Below, piece after piece: positions 39,465-48,176 of a stretch of DNA of 64,000 nucleotides. The first letter of the stretch is position 1, and each line of letters opens with the position of its first letter. The stretch covers positions 62,001-126,000 of the forward strand of contig OMVJ01000001.1 of NCBI GenBank assembly GCA_900314495.1. The letters run 5' to 3'. The notes beneath the pieces are model-generated. The model made no database searches. It worked only from the letters and a program-made list of their open reading frames with translations, and was not told the origin of the DNA. This DNA is from an uncultured Olsenella sp. Lineage in GTDB: Bacteria; Actinomycetota; Coriobacteriia; Coriobacteriales; Atopobiaceae. The position numbers and the translations under genes are program-made.

Positions 39465-40184
39465 CTACGCGCAAAGCTCCGCCACAATGGCCTGGAAAGC
39501 CGCCACAGGGTCCGGCGCCTGGGTTATGGGCCGGCCGATGACCAGCTTGGACGCACCCGCCTGGATGGCTGCCGCAGGCGTGGCCACGCGCTTCTGGTCC
39601 CCCACAGCGGCACCCGCGGGACGAACGCCCGGCGTTACGATGAGGGCATCGGGCCCCAGCAGGGCGCGCATGTCCGCCGCCTCCTTGGGCGAGCACACAA
39701 TGCCGTCGGAGCCGGCGCCCACGGCCATCTTGGCCAGGCGGGCGACCTCGTCCGCCACGGGCAGGCTGACGCCAATCTCCTCCAGTGCGGCCTGGTCCAT
39801 GCTGGTCAGGACGGATATTGCCACCAGCCTGGTGCGCTCGTCGCGCTCCGGGGCCACCTTCTCCACACCCCTGCGCGCGCCGGCGATCATGGCAGAGCCG
39901 CCCAGGCCGTGGATGGAGAGGATGTCCGCTCCCACGCGCGAGGCGGACTCAGCCGCGCCCTCAATCTGGAAGGGGATGTCGTGCAGCTTCAGGTCCAAGA
40001 AGACCTTGAGGCCGCGGTCGTGCATCTCCTGCACAACCTGCGGGCCGTAGGCGTAGTACAGCGTCATGCCCACCTTGACCCAGCGGGCCGTGCCGCCCAG
40101 GCGGTCGCACAGGGCGAGCGCCTCCTCGCGCCCCATGTCCAGGGCGATGATGATTGCCTCGCGTGCCTGTTCCTCCGTCAGCAT
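39465..40184 (-). CDS. pyrF: Orotidine 5'-phosphate decarboxylase
   Basis: Last step of UMP synthesis, decarboxylating OMP. The 239-aa product has the catalytic D64-x-K66-x2-D69 motif (FLDLKLHDIP), IIALDMG at the N-terminus, SVLTSMDQ, and VTPGVRPAG near the C-terminal phosphate site. The frame is open 74 codons upstream inside pyrD, but the ATG at 40184 overlaps the pyrD stop by 7 bp. It is the last gene of the pyr operon. Confidence 0.97.
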   Translation of the reverse strand: MLTEEQAREAIIIALDMGREEALALCDRLGGTARWVKVGMTLYYAYGPQVVQEMHDRGLKVFLDLKLHDIPFQIEGAAESASRVGADILSIHGLGGSAMIAGARRGVEKVAPERDERTRLVAISVLTSMDQAALEEIGVSLPVADEVARLAKMAVGAGSDGIVCSPKEAADMRALLGPDALIVTPGVRPAGAAVGDQKRVATPAAAIQAGASKLVIGRPITQAPDPVAAFQAIVAELCA

Positions 40185-41101
40185 TGCACTGCTCCAATCA
40201 GCTCGTTGATGTCGCTCACGCCGCGGGACTCCGCCCACTCCGTCAGCTCCCGCAGGATCCTGGGGGCGGCAGTGGGGTCCACCAGGTTGGCCGTCCCCAC
40301 AGAGACCGCCGTGGCGCCGGCCAGAATGAACTCCGCCGCGTCCTCGCCGCACATGACGCCGCCCACGCCGTTGATGGGAATCTTCACGGCGCGCGCCGCC
40401 TCCCACACCATGCGCACGGCAATGGCGTGGATGGCAGGCCCCGAGACGCCGGCCGTGGGGCGTGACAGCTTGCTCCTGCCCGTGCGCACGTCAATGGCCA
40501 TGCCGGGTATGGTGTTGATGAGCGTGAGGGCGTCCGCGCCCTCCGCCTCGCACGCGCGGGCTATGTCCGCCACGTCGTGCGGTGCCAGCTTTATGAGCAG
40601 CGGCCGCTTGGTGCGGGCCCGGCAGGCCCGCGTCACCTCCGCCGCCGCCTCCGGCGTGGCACCCATGGCCGCCCCACCCTTGGCAATGTTGGGGCAGCTT
40701 ATGTTTATCTCGAAGCCGGCGGCAAAGGGCGCCAGCTCCTCGTACAGGTCCAGCGCGTCCACGTACTCCTGCACGGAGTGGCCGGCTACCTGGCATATTA
40801 CCTTGCAGCCGCGCGCGTCCAGGCCCGCCAGGTAGTCGCCGTACTCGCTCACGAACTCCCGCACGCCAGGGTTCTGCAGGCCAACGGAGTTCATGATGCC
40901 GGAGGGCAGCTTTGCCAGGCGCGGCGCGGGGTTGCCGTCCCAGGGCACGGCCGAGACGCCCTTGCAGGTTATGGCGCCCAGCTGGCCCACGTCGTAGAAG
41001 CCCTCGAACTGCCAGCCGTTGCCGAAGGTGCCGGAGGCGGTGCAGACGGGGTTCTTCATCTGAATGCCGCCCAGGTTGACGGCCATGCTCACGGATGCCA
41101 T
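40178..41101 (-). CDS. pyrD: Dihydroorotate dehydrogenase, class 1B catalytic subunit
   Basis: Oxidises dihydroorotate to orotate using FMN and, through PyrK, NAD+. The 307-aa product has NPVCTASGTFGNG, CKGVSAVPWDGNPAPRLA, MNSVGLQNPG, INISCPNI (catalytic cysteine region), LIKLAPH, INTIPGMAIDVRTG and IPINGVGGVMCGEDAAEFILAGATAVSVGTA. The ATG at 41101 overlaps the pyrK stop (TAATG). Adjacent pyrK confirms the heterotetrameric class 1B type. Confidence 0.97.
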   Translation of the reverse strand: MASVSMAVNLGGIQMKNPVCTASGTFGNGWQFEGFYDVGQLGAITCKGVSAVPWDGNPAPRLAKLPSGIMNSVGLQNPGVREFVSEYGDYLAGLDARGCKVICQVAGHSVQEYVDALDLYEELAPFAAGFEINISCPNIAKGGAAMGATPEAAAEVTRACRARTKRPLLIKLAPHDVADIARACEAEGADALTLINTIPGMAIDVRTGRSKLSRPTAGVSGPAIHAIAVRMVWEAARAVKIPINGVGGVMCGEDAAEFILAGATAVSVGTANLVDPTAAPRILRELTEWAESRGVSDINELIGAVQC

Positions 41102-41901
41102 TACCACGCCACCTCCCCGGCGTCGAACACGGGGCCGTCCATGCAGCAGCTCTTGTAGCCGCCCGCACGCATGGCCACGTTGCAGGTGTTGCAGGCGCCG
41201 AAGCCGCAGGTCATCATCCGCTCAAGCGACGCCTGGCAGGGCACGCCCGCGCCCTCCGCCAGCCTGGCTACGCCAGCCATCATGGGGGTGGGGCCGCAGG
41301 TCAGGACGCTGCCGAACTCACCGACGGAAAGCAGCTCCTGCACCACGCCCGTTGTGAAGCCGTGGTAGCCGCGCGTGCCGTCGTCCGTGGCCACGTACAC
41401 CTCCACGCCCATGGCGTCCAGCGCGTCCAGGCCGCCCTGCCAGAGCTTGGCCTCCGTCTGGGCGCCCACCACGGCCGTAACGTCCAGGCCGGCCTCGCGC
41501 AGCATGCGCGCGGCGGCGACCACGGGCGGCAGGCCCACGCCGCCGGCAACCACGATGGCCCGCTGCCGGCTCTGCGGCAGCCACCAGCCGTTGCCCAGGG
41601 GCCCCACAACCGTGGACTCCTGGCCCGGGCTCATGAGCGAGAGGCGCCTGGTGGCGTCGCCCACCGCTGCGTACACGATCTCCACCGTGCAGGCCTCCGC
41701 GTCCGCCTTGGCAAACGAGAGGGGCACCCGCGTGAGGTGCGCCGGGTTGCCCGGAACGGCAAGGTTCAGGAACATGCCAGGGCGCAGGGCAGAGACCAGC
41801 TCATATGGAGCGGCGAGCAGCAGGCGGAAGATGCCGTCTGCCACTCGCTCGTTCTCCTGCACCCTGAAGTTGAAGAGACGAGCCTTCGACTCAGGATTCA
41901 T
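41101..41901 (-). CDS. pyrK: Dihydroorotate dehydrogenase electron transfer subunit
   Basis: FAD and [2Fe-2S] protein that passes electrons from PyrD to NAD+. The 266-aa product has the FAD-binding R-x-P-L-S-F motif (TRVPLSFAK), the NAD-binding GNGWWLP and AGGVGLPPVVAAA, VLTCGPTPMM, and the cluster cysteines C232, C237, C240 and C252 or C253 (CGFGACNTCNV...SCCMDGPVF). It overlaps pyrD and follows pyrC by 43 bp in the operon. Confidence 0.96.
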   Translation of the reverse strand: MNPESKARLFNFRVQENERVADGIFRLLLAAPYELVSALRPGMFLNLAVPGNPAHLTRVPLSFAKADAEACTVEIVYAAVGDATRRLSLMSPGQESTVVGPLGNGWWLPQSRQRAIVVAGGVGLPPVVAAARMLREAGLDVTAVVGAQTEAKLWQGGLDALDAMGVEVYVATDDGTRGYHGFTTGVVQELLSVGEFGSVLTCGPTPMMAGVARLAEGAGVPCQASLERMMTCGFGACNTCNVAMRAGGYKSCCMDGPVFDAGEVAW

Positions 41902-41944
41902 TCGTACCTCCTACAAGACGCCGCGCGGCGTCCCAGCACGGGAC

Positions 41945-43240
41945 CTAGCGGGCAACCACCTCGTTGGCCAGCGTGCGCTTGCCGTCCACCCACACGTCCG
42001 TGGCCACGCCCGTGAGGGTCTGGCCCAGGAAACAGCAGTTCTTGGACTTGCCCTGCAAGTAGTCCTCCGTAATGGTGACCTGCTTGGCAGGGTCGATGAG
42101 CGTGAGGTCGGCCTTGGAGCCCTCCTCCACGCGCACCGGCTTGAGGCGCAGGATGTGGCGCGGGTTCACGGCCATGACCTCCACCAAGCGGCTCCAGCTC
42201 ATCTTGCCGGGCAGCACCAGGTTGGTGAGCATGAGCGGCAGCGACGTCTCCAGCCCCACGGTGCCGAAGAAGGCGATCTCCCACTCGCAGTCCTTCTCGT
42301 GCGGGGCGTGCGGGGCGTGGTCGGTCACAACGCAGTCAATGGAGCCGTCCAGGATGCCCTCCAGCATGGCCTGCTGGTCTGCCGGGGTGCGCAGGGGCGG
42401 GTTCATCTTGAAGTTGGTGTCGTAGGCGTCGGTGATGTCGTCCTCGTTGAGGAAGAGGTGGTGCGGGGTGACCTCGCAAGTGACGGGCAGGCCCTTGGCC
42501 TTGGCCTCGCGCACCAGGTTCAGGCCCTTGGCGGTGGAGATGTGGCACACGTGGAAGGCGCAGCCGGTGAGCTCGCAGAGCTCTATGTCGCGCATGATCT
42601 CCAGCTCCTCGCCCAGGGCGGGCCAGCCGAACATGCCCAGGCGCGTGGAGGCCTTGCCCTCGTTGATGACGCCATGCTCCGTCAGGGACTCGATCTCGCA
42701 GTGAGCACAGACCACGCGGTCGAACTGCGAGACGTACTCCATGCAGGTGCGCATCATGCCGGCGCTCTGGACGCCGTGGCCGTCGTCGCTGAAGGCGGCC
42801 GCGCCCTCCATGACCATGTCGCCGATCTCCGCCAGCTGCTCGCCCTTCTCGCCCAGGGTCAGGGCGCCGATGGGGCGCACGTGGCACAGGCCGGCGTGGC
42901 GGGCGTGGTCCAGCTGGTAGCGGACCTCTGCGCCGTTGTCCGTGACGGGGTTGGTGTTGGGCATGGTGGCCACGTCCGTGAAGCCGCCGTGGGTTGCCGC
43001 ACGGGCGCCGGTCTCTATGGTCTCCTTGTACTCGAAGCCGGGGTCACGGAAGTGGACGTGCATGTCTACCAGGCCGGGGATGAGGTACTTGCCTGCGCAG
43101 TCCACGACCTCCGCGTCCGCCGGGGGCTCCAGGGAGTCCGCCACGGCCGAGATGACCTTGCCGTCAATGAGGACGTCCTGCACCTTGTCAAGCCCAAGCT
43201 GCGGGTCCACGACGTGGGCGTCCCTAAGCAGAAATGCCAT
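41945..43240 (-). CDS. pyrC: Dihydroorotase
   Basis: Zinc amidohydrolase that cyclises carbamoyl-aspartate to dihydroorotate. The 431-aa product is the long class I type: DVLIDGKVISAV, the metal motif H61-V-H63 in DMHVHFRDPGFEYKE, TMPNTNPV, CEVTPHHLFL, KMNPPLRTPAD and CVVTDHAPH. Its 3' end precedes pyrK, and its start overlaps pyrB by 17 bp. All expected metal ligands are visible. Confidence 0.97.
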   Translation of the reverse strand: MAFLLRDAHVVDPQLGLDKVQDVLIDGKVISAVADSLEPPADAEVVDCAGKYLIPGLVDMHVHFRDPGFEYKETIETGARAATHGGFTDVATMPNTNPVTDNGAEVRYQLDHARHAGLCHVRPIGALTLGEKGEQLAEIGDMVMEGAAAFSDDGHGVQSAGMMRTCMEYVSQFDRVVCAHCEIESLTEHGVINEGKASTRLGMFGWPALGEELEIMRDIELCELTGCAFHVCHISTAKGLNLVREAKAKGLPVTCEVTPHHLFLNEDDITDAYDTNFKMNPPLRTPADQQAMLEGILDGSIDCVVTDHAPHAPHEKDCEWEIAFFGTVGLETSLPLMLTNLVLPGKMSWSRLVEVMAVNPRHILRLKPVRVEEGSKADLTLIDPAKQVTITEDYLQGKSKNCCFLGQTLTGVATDVWVDGKRTLANEVVAR

Positions 43241-44162
43241 TGTTCTCTCCTCCCAGAAGCAGGTACATCTCGGCCATGCGGGTCAGCACACCGGCGTTGA
43301 CCTGCGTAAGAATGCGCGAGCGGGCGCAGTCGGCCACGTCGGCGTTAATCTCCATGCCGCGGTTCATGGGGCCCGGGTGGCAGATGATGGCGTTCTCCTT
43401 CATGCGGTTCACGCGGTTCATGTCCAGGCCGTACAGGCGGTTGTACTCGCGCTTGGAGGGAATTGCCGCGCCCTCCATGCGCTCCAGCTGCACGCGCAGC
43501 ATGTAGACGACGTCCATCTCCTCAATTACCTCGTCCAGGCTGGCCGTCTGCGGGCAGCCAAACCAATCCGGGTCGTCCACCTGGAAGGTGGGAGGGCCAA
43601 CCAGCGTGACCTGGGCGCCCATGGTCTTGAGGGCGGGAGCCAGGGAGCCGCACACGCGGCTGTGCGCCAGGTCGCCCACAATGGCCACCTTCAGGCCGTC
43701 CAGATGGCCGAAGTGCTTGCGAATGGTGTACAGGTCCAGCATGGCCTGGGTGGGGTGCTGGTGCTTGCCATCGCCTGCGTTTATGACCACGGCGTCCGTG
43801 TTCTCCGTAATCTTCTGAGGGGTGCCTGCCAGGCGGGCGCGGCACACGAACATGTCAACGTTCATGGCGTCGATGGTCTGGATGGTGTCTGCCAGGGACT
43901 CGCCCTTGACGACGGAGGAGGTGGAGCCGCCCATGGAGAGGGAGTCCGCGGAGAGGCGCTTCTCCGCCAGCTCGAAGGAGGACTTGGTGCGGGTGGAGGG
44001 CTCCAGGAAGAGGTTGACGATGGTGCGGCCGCGCAGGGCGGGAACCTTCTTGATGCCCTTGCGGTTGTTCACGGCCTCGAAAGAGGCGGCCGTGTCCAGA
44101 ATCTGGGTGATGTCATCAGCCGTAAGGCTGTACGTGTCGATGAGATGCTTAACGGAGAGCAT
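43224..44162 (-). CDS. pyrB: Aspartate carbamoyltransferase catalytic subunit
   Basis: Condenses carbamoyl phosphate with aspartate, the first committed pyrimidine step. The 312-aa product has the carbamoyl-phosphate motif EPSTRTKSSFE (about 54-64), GEHKHPTQ-like GDGKHQHPTQAMLDLYTI, LVGPPTFQVDD and HPGPMNRGMEI. No pyrI is present, so it is likely the trimeric unregulated type. The ATG overlaps the pyrR stop. Confidence 0.97.
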   Translation of the reverse strand: MLSVKHLIDTYSLTADDITQILDTAASFEAVNNRKGIKKVPALRGRTIVNLFLEPSTRTKSSFELAEKRLSADSLSMGGSTSSVVKGESLADTIQTIDAMNVDMFVCRARLAGTPQKITENTDAVVINAGDGKHQHPTQAMLDLYTIRKHFGHLDGLKVAIVGDLAHSRVCGSLAPALKTMGAQVTLVGPPTFQVDDPDWFGCPQTASLDEVIEEMDVVYMLRVQLERMEGAAIPSKREYNRLYGLDMNRVNRMKENAIICHPGPMNRGMEINADVADCARSRILTQVNAGVLTRMAEMYLLLGGENNGISA

Positions 44163-44731
44163 TACTCGGCACCTCCCGTCTTGTTGTTGCCAAGGTCCCA
44201 GATCTCTACGGCGTCGTGGTCGTCCAGGGGCGTGAGGCAGACGCGCACGTCCTCCTCGTGCGAGGATGGCACGTTCTTGCCCACGTAGTCAGCGCGAATG
44301 GGCAGCTCGCGGTGGCCGCGGTCAACCATGACCGCCAGCTGCACGGACTTTGGCCGGCCGTAGTCCATGAGGGCGTTGAGGGCGGACCTCACCGTGCGGC
44401 CCGTGTACAGCACGTCGTCCACCAGCACGATGCGGGCACCGTCGAGGTCGAACGGGATGTTGGTGGCGTGGAGCACCGGCTGGATGCGGCGAATGACGTC
44501 GTCGCGATAGAAGCTGATGTCCAGCGAACCCATCTGCGGGCGGATGCCCTCGATCTTCTCGATCTCCGTCGCAAGGCGCTCCGCCAGGGTCTCCCCCCTG
44601 CGGATGATGCCGATGACCTTGATGCCCTGGGCACCCTCGTTGCGCTCCACGACCTCATGGGCGATGCGGGTAACCGCCCGCTCCATGGCCTGGCCGTCCA
44701 TGATGGTGGCCTTGAGCCTAGCGTCTCCCAT
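44162..44731 (-). CDS. pyrR: Bifunctional pyr operon regulator/uracil phosphoribosyltransferase PyrR
   Basis: UMP-dependent RNA-binding attenuator of pyrimidine genes with weak uracil phosphoribosyltransferase activity. The 189-aa product has the PRPP motif VLVDDVLYTGRT (residues 102-113), GIIRRGETLAERLA, and RELPIRADYVGKNVPSSHEEDV typical of PyrR. The frame is open upstream, but the ATG at 44731 has AGGAG. It is the first gene of the pyr operon. A terminator hairpin with a T-run lies in its leader (44783-44825), consistent with attenuation. Confidence 0.96.
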   Translation of the reverse strand: MGDARLKATIMDGQAMERAVTRIAHEVVERNEGAQGIKVIGIIRRGETLAERLATEIEKIEGIRPQMGSLDISFYRDDVIRRIQPVLHATNIPFDLDGARIVLVDDVLYTGRTVRSALNALMDYGRPKSVQLAVMVDRGHRELPIRADYVGKNVPSSHEEDVRVCLTPLDDHDAVEIWDLGNNKTGGAE

Positions 44732-44782
44732 GCGACTCCTTTCCTCGCGTGCCTGCACGTTACCGCCTGTGCGCCGAGGGCA

Positions 44783-44825
44783 CAAAAAAGGATGCCCCGC
44801 CGACGCATGCCGGCACAAGACATCC
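44783..44825 (-). terminator. Attenuator-like terminator in the pyr leader
   Basis: On the minus strand GGATG (44821-44825) pairs with CATCC (44790-44794), with an inner GCCGGC/GTCGGC-type stem (44809-44814 with 44799-44804, one mismatch), followed by TTTTTTG (44783-44789). It lies about 50 bp before pyrR and after the candidate promoter, so it sits inside the operon leader rather than at a gene end. A competing antiterminator was not resolved by eye. Confidence 0.7.
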
Positions 44826-44909
44826 AGAAGAAGGCGTTATGTAGCAGCGGCCTTTTTTATGCCGCCCAGCCTTGCGGGCATCTCGTACCACGCTTAAAGG
44901 TCACGGCTA

Positions 44910-44938
44910 ACTCTATCCCACGCATGCCGTTCGTGCAA
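44910..44938 (-). promoter_or_regulatory. Candidate promoter of the pyr operon
   Basis: TTGCAC (44933-44938) and TAGAGT (44910-44915) on the minus strand are spaced by 17 bp. Transcription from here would give a ~170-base leader containing the attenuator. The match to consensus is moderate. Confidence 0.45.
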
Positions 44939-44972
44939 GCTTCGTGCATGCGCTGCGCAGAAATTGTCCCAG

Positions 44973-45977
44973 CTAGGCCCTGTGTGTGAGCGCGTCCAGG
45001 CGCTCCTGGGAGTCTATGCCCGCCAGGTGCAGGGCCCTGGATGCCCAGTAGCGCCGCTCCGTGGCGCGGAAGATATCTGGGTACTCCGCCTTGAGGCGGG
45101 CGCGAAAGTCGTAGGCCCGCCGGGCGCCACGGGCGCGGTCGTGGTCGAAGATGAGGGCTATGTTGTAGTGCGTGTTGCAGATGAGCCTTACCCGCTGCCT
45201 GAGGTAGGCGCGCCGGGCCGGGCTCAGCTCCGCCGCCCGCGCGCGGTACAGGTCGCACATGTACATGGTGACGCGGGTGTGGTCCTGCCAGCGGCGCACG
45301 TAGCTCTGGTCCGCCACGCTCTGGTTGGCGTTGCCCACCAGGTAGTTGTATACGTTAAGGTCCACAAACTCCACGTCTTCCGCGGCCAGCGTGGCCTCCA
45401 CCACGTACTGGAAGTCCACGTAGAAGGTCTTCTCCAGCAGGTGCATGCCAATGCGGTCCAGCAGGTCCCGCCTGATGCTCAGCGTGTGGATCATGACCAG
45501 GTGCTCGAAGTCCGGCCGCGCGCACGCCTCCTCCATGGGGACGGGGCGGCCCAGGGGAAGGCCGTTGGGCAGCGGGAAGAGGGTCTCCGCGCCCGTGACC
45601 ATGTTGACCTCGCGCTTGACGTCGCACACCAGGTCCGCCTGCGTGCCCTCAAGGCGCCGGGCAAACTCCACCAGGGCGTCCGTGGTCGCCCAGTCGTCCG
45701 CGTCTATCACGCGGAAGTAGCGGCCCCGCGCGGCTGCCATGGCGGCGTTCACGGCAGACCCGTGGCCCCCGTTGGGCTTGTCTATGAGCCGGAAGACGCC
45801 TGGCATGCGGTCCACGAAGCCCTGGGCAATCTGGTGCGTGGCGTCCGTGGAGCCGTCGTTCACCACGATCACCTCCACCAGACCCTCCAGGCGTGGGTCC
45901 GCGTAGGTTGCCAGGTCGTGCTCCAGGTAGCTCTCCACGTTGTAGCTGGGAACACCTATGCTGAGCTGCAGAGACAT
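44973..45977 (-). CDS. Family 2 glycosyltransferase
   Basis: Predicted nucleotide-sugar-dependent glycosyltransferase for a surface polysaccharide. The 334-aa product has the GT-A fold: IGVPSYNVESYLEHDL, VIVVNDGSTDATHQIAQ, IDKPNGGHGSAVNAAMAAARGRYFRVIDADDW (with the DxD motif as DADD), then a helical C-terminal half (ANQSVADQSYVRRW) common in teichoic or capsular transferases. The start MSLQLSIGVPSYN at 45977 has GGAGG ahead. It is the last gene of the export and assembly operon that begins with the permease at 50147. Donor and acceptor sugars cannot be told. Confidence 0.88.
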   Translation of the reverse strand: MSLQLSIGVPSYNVESYLEHDLATYADPRLEGLVEVIVVNDGSTDATHQIAQGFVDRMPGVFRLIDKPNGGHGSAVNAAMAAARGRYFRVIDADDWATTDALVEFARRLEGTQADLVCDVKREVNMVTGAETLFPLPNGLPLGRPVPMEEACARPDFEHLVMIHTLSIRRDLLDRIGMHLLEKTFYVDFQYVVEATLAAEDVEFVDLNVYNYLVGNANQSVADQSYVRRWQDHTRVTMYMCDLYRARAAELSPARRAYLRQRVRLICNTHYNIALIFDHDRARGARRAYDFRARLKAEYPDIFRATERRYWASRALHLAGIDSQERLDALTHRA

Positions 45978-45978
45978 G

Positions 45979-47094
45979 CTACCTCCCGGAACGGATTCTG
46001 GTGAAGGCGCCGTAGGCCCTGCCGCGGGCCAGGTAGGCCGCATGGCCAATCACGGTGACGCGACGCACGCTCCTGGCCCGCAGGGCGCGAATGGCAAGCG
46101 CCAGCGTGCGGCTCTGGCTTGCCTGCGCGGCGGGAACCAGCTCGCAGAAGAGCGGGGTATTGAACAGTTGCCGCAGCCAGGCAGTGCGCTGGCGGGCACC
46201 CCACCGGTCACCCGGCACGAAGCTGCGCATGACGGTGGAGACCACGAACCTGCAGTAGAGGCTACCCACGATGCCGCGGGCATCCTCGTCCAGCACGCCC
46301 CAGCTGCGCAGCTGGTCCGCCAGCTGCTGGATGCGGCGCTGGTGCAGGCCCCAGTACTCGGCCGCGGTGTAGGCGTTGCCGTTGGTGACGCTGGACCCCT
46401 CGCGCTTTACATAATGGTAGGGCGTGCCGGCCGCAACCACCACGCCGCCCGCCCTCTGGAAGAAGCCCACGTTGAAGGTGACGTCCTCTATGAGGCGCAC
46501 CTGCTCGAAGGCCAGGCCCTCCTCGCGAACGTGCCCCAGGCGGTAGACCTTGTTCCAGGGGTAGCCGTAGTGGGTGCCGCGCTCCCAGCCCGCCACCAGC
46601 CGGTGCCAGTCGTCCGGGCTTTGGTAGGCCCCGGCCTGCATGGGCAGCTCGTGGTTGTACAGGAAGCAGCCGGCGTCGTCGTAGTAGCGCTCGTCGTAGC
46701 CAAAGAGCACGGCGTCCACAGGGAAGCCGGCGCCTTGGATTGCCGCTCGCGCGTTGGCCAGAAGGTCGGGGTCAAAGAGGTCGTCCGCGTCCGGCATCCA
46801 CAGGTAGCTGCCGCGCGCCTGGGCAATGCCCGCGTTGCGGCCGCCCGCCGGGCCACCGTTCTTGCCCAGGTGCAGCACCCGAACGCGCGCGTCCGCCGCG
46901 GCAAACTCGTCCGCTATGGCGCCCGTGCCGTCCGTGGACGCGTTGTCCACTATGATGAGCTCCCAGTCGCGCTCCGTCTGGTCAAGCACGCAGCCAACCG
47001 TCTGGCGCAGGCCGGCCTCCGCGTTGTAGGCGGGCATAACAACCGAAAAGTACGGGGCGGCCGCGGTGGCCGCCTGTTCCGGGCTATTCACCAT
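45979..47094 (-). CDS. Family 2 glycosyltransferase
   Basis: The 371-aa product has a GT-A domain: FSVVMPAYNAEAGLRQTV, LIIVDNASTDGTGAIADEF, LHLGKNGGPAGGRNAGIAQARGSYLWMPDADDLF (DxD as DADD), and a C-terminal region with AFEQVRLIEDVTFNVGFF. Residues 1-14 are Ala-rich. It overlaps the next upstream glycosyltransferase by 11 bp and ends 1 bp before the third, so the three are one translational unit. The substrate is unknown. The chosen ATG at 47094 gives the short family N-terminus. Confidence 0.88.
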   Translation of the reverse strand: MVNSPEQAATAAAPYFSVVMPAYNAEAGLRQTVGCVLDQTERDWELIIVDNASTDGTGAIADEFAAADARVRVLHLGKNGGPAGGRNAGIAQARGSYLWMPDADDLFDPDLLANARAAIQGAGFPVDAVLFGYDERYYDDAGCFLYNHELPMQAGAYQSPDDWHRLVAGWERGTHYGYPWNKVYRLGHVREEGLAFEQVRLIEDVTFNVGFFQRAGGVVVAAGTPYHYVKREGSSVTNGNAYTAAEYWGLHQRRIQQLADQLRSWGVLDEDARGIVGSLYCRFVVSTVMRSFVPGDRWGARQRTAWLRQLFNTPLFCELVPAAQASQSRTLALAIRALRARSVRRVTVIGHAAYLARGRAYGAFTRIRSGR

Positions 47095-48175
47095 CGCCGG
47101 CCCCCGCGCTGCGGGCCGCCACGCCGCGGGCACGGGCCAGGAAGGCACCCATGCCGTAGTAGCGCAGGGTCTTGGCGAAGCTCAGCTCCTTGCCGCGGCG
47201 GTACACGGCGTCCAGGTCCGCCGGCACGGGCTTGCCCAGCACCTCGTAGTAGCGGCGCTTGCGCTCCGGCACCACCACGGGCAGGTCGTCCATGAGGGCC
47301 GGGTCCCACTTGGCAAAGAGCTCACGAACCAGGCCCGCGTAGTGCGGGTCCTCCATGCCGCCGTTCTCCACCACGTGCTGCACGTAGTCAAAGCCGCGAA
47401 TGTACAGGCTCTGCCACACGCCCCGGTCCGTCACGCCCAGCTGGCGCAGGACGTCCGCCATGTCCTGCCAGCGCTCGAAGGGCATGTCGGACAGCTTGAA
47501 GGCGCTGGATGAGCCCGGCAGCTGTTCTCGGTAGCAGTACAGGCACTCGTTCAGGTAGACGATGGACTCCGCCTGGCACATGGTCTGCACCAGGAAGGGC
47601 GTGTCCACCCATCCGCCGCCCGGAACCTCCTTGAAGCGGATGCCCCGGCGGTCTATGAAGTCCCGCCGGTAGAGGGCAGACCAGATGGAGGGGTGCTGCT
47701 GAATGAGCGTGGGCTCCTCAGCAATGCGGAAGGGCTGGTGCGGCGGGAACACGCAGTTGAAGTAGGAGCAGGGCGCCTCCACCTCGCCCGCGGGGGACTG
47801 CGTCACGTTCCAGTAGGCGGACTTCACAATGTCCGGCTGGGCGTAGCGCAGGGCAAACTCGTACAGGCGGTCGTACATGTGGGGGCGCACGTAGTCGTCC
47901 GGCTCCAGAATGGCCAGGTAGGTGCCGCGCGCGGAGGCAAAGCCAATGTTGCAGTTGGCGCCGTAGCCACTGTTGGGCTTGTCTATCACGCGAATGCGCG
48001 CGTCATGGGCCGCGTGCTCCCGCATGATGGCCAAAGAGCCGTCCGTGGAGCCGTCGTTGATGGCGATGATCTCCAGGTTGCAGCGGTCGTTCTGCTCCGC
48101 GGAGGTCAGGGCCTGGTCCAGGTAGGGCTCCACGTTGTAGCAGGGCACCACCAGCGTCACGTCTATGCGGGCCAT
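47084..48175 (-). CDS. Family 2 glycosyltransferase
   Basis: The 363-aa product has a GT-A domain: VTLVVPCYNVEPYLDQALTS, IIAINDGSTDGSLAIMREH, VIDKPNSGYGANCNIGFASARGTYLAILEPDDYV (the DxD position reads EPDD), IWSALYRRDFI and VPGGGWVDTPFLVQTM. The EPDD variant is common in this subfamily and does not imply inactivity. The ATG at 48175, with GGGAG upstream, starts 1 bp before the ABC ATPase stop. It is probably the first transferase of the assembly line encoded by the operon. Confidence 0.88.
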   Translation of the reverse strand: MARIDVTLVVPCYNVEPYLDQALTSAEQNDRCNLEIIAINDGSTDGSLAIMREHAAHDARIRVIDKPNSGYGANCNIGFASARGTYLAILEPDDYVRPHMYDRLYEFALRYAQPDIVKSAYWNVTQSPAGEVEAPCSYFNCVFPPHQPFRIAEEPTLIQQHPSIWSALYRRDFIDRRGIRFKEVPGGGWVDTPFLVQTMCQAESIVYLNECLYCYREQLPGSSSAFKLSDMPFERWQDMADVLRQLGVTDRGVWQSLYIRGFDYVQHVVENGGMEDPHYAGLVRELFAKWDPALMDDLPVVVPERKRRYYEVLGKPVPADLDAVYRRGKELSFAKTLRYYGMGAFLARARGVAARSAGAGDGE

Positions 48176-48176
48176 G

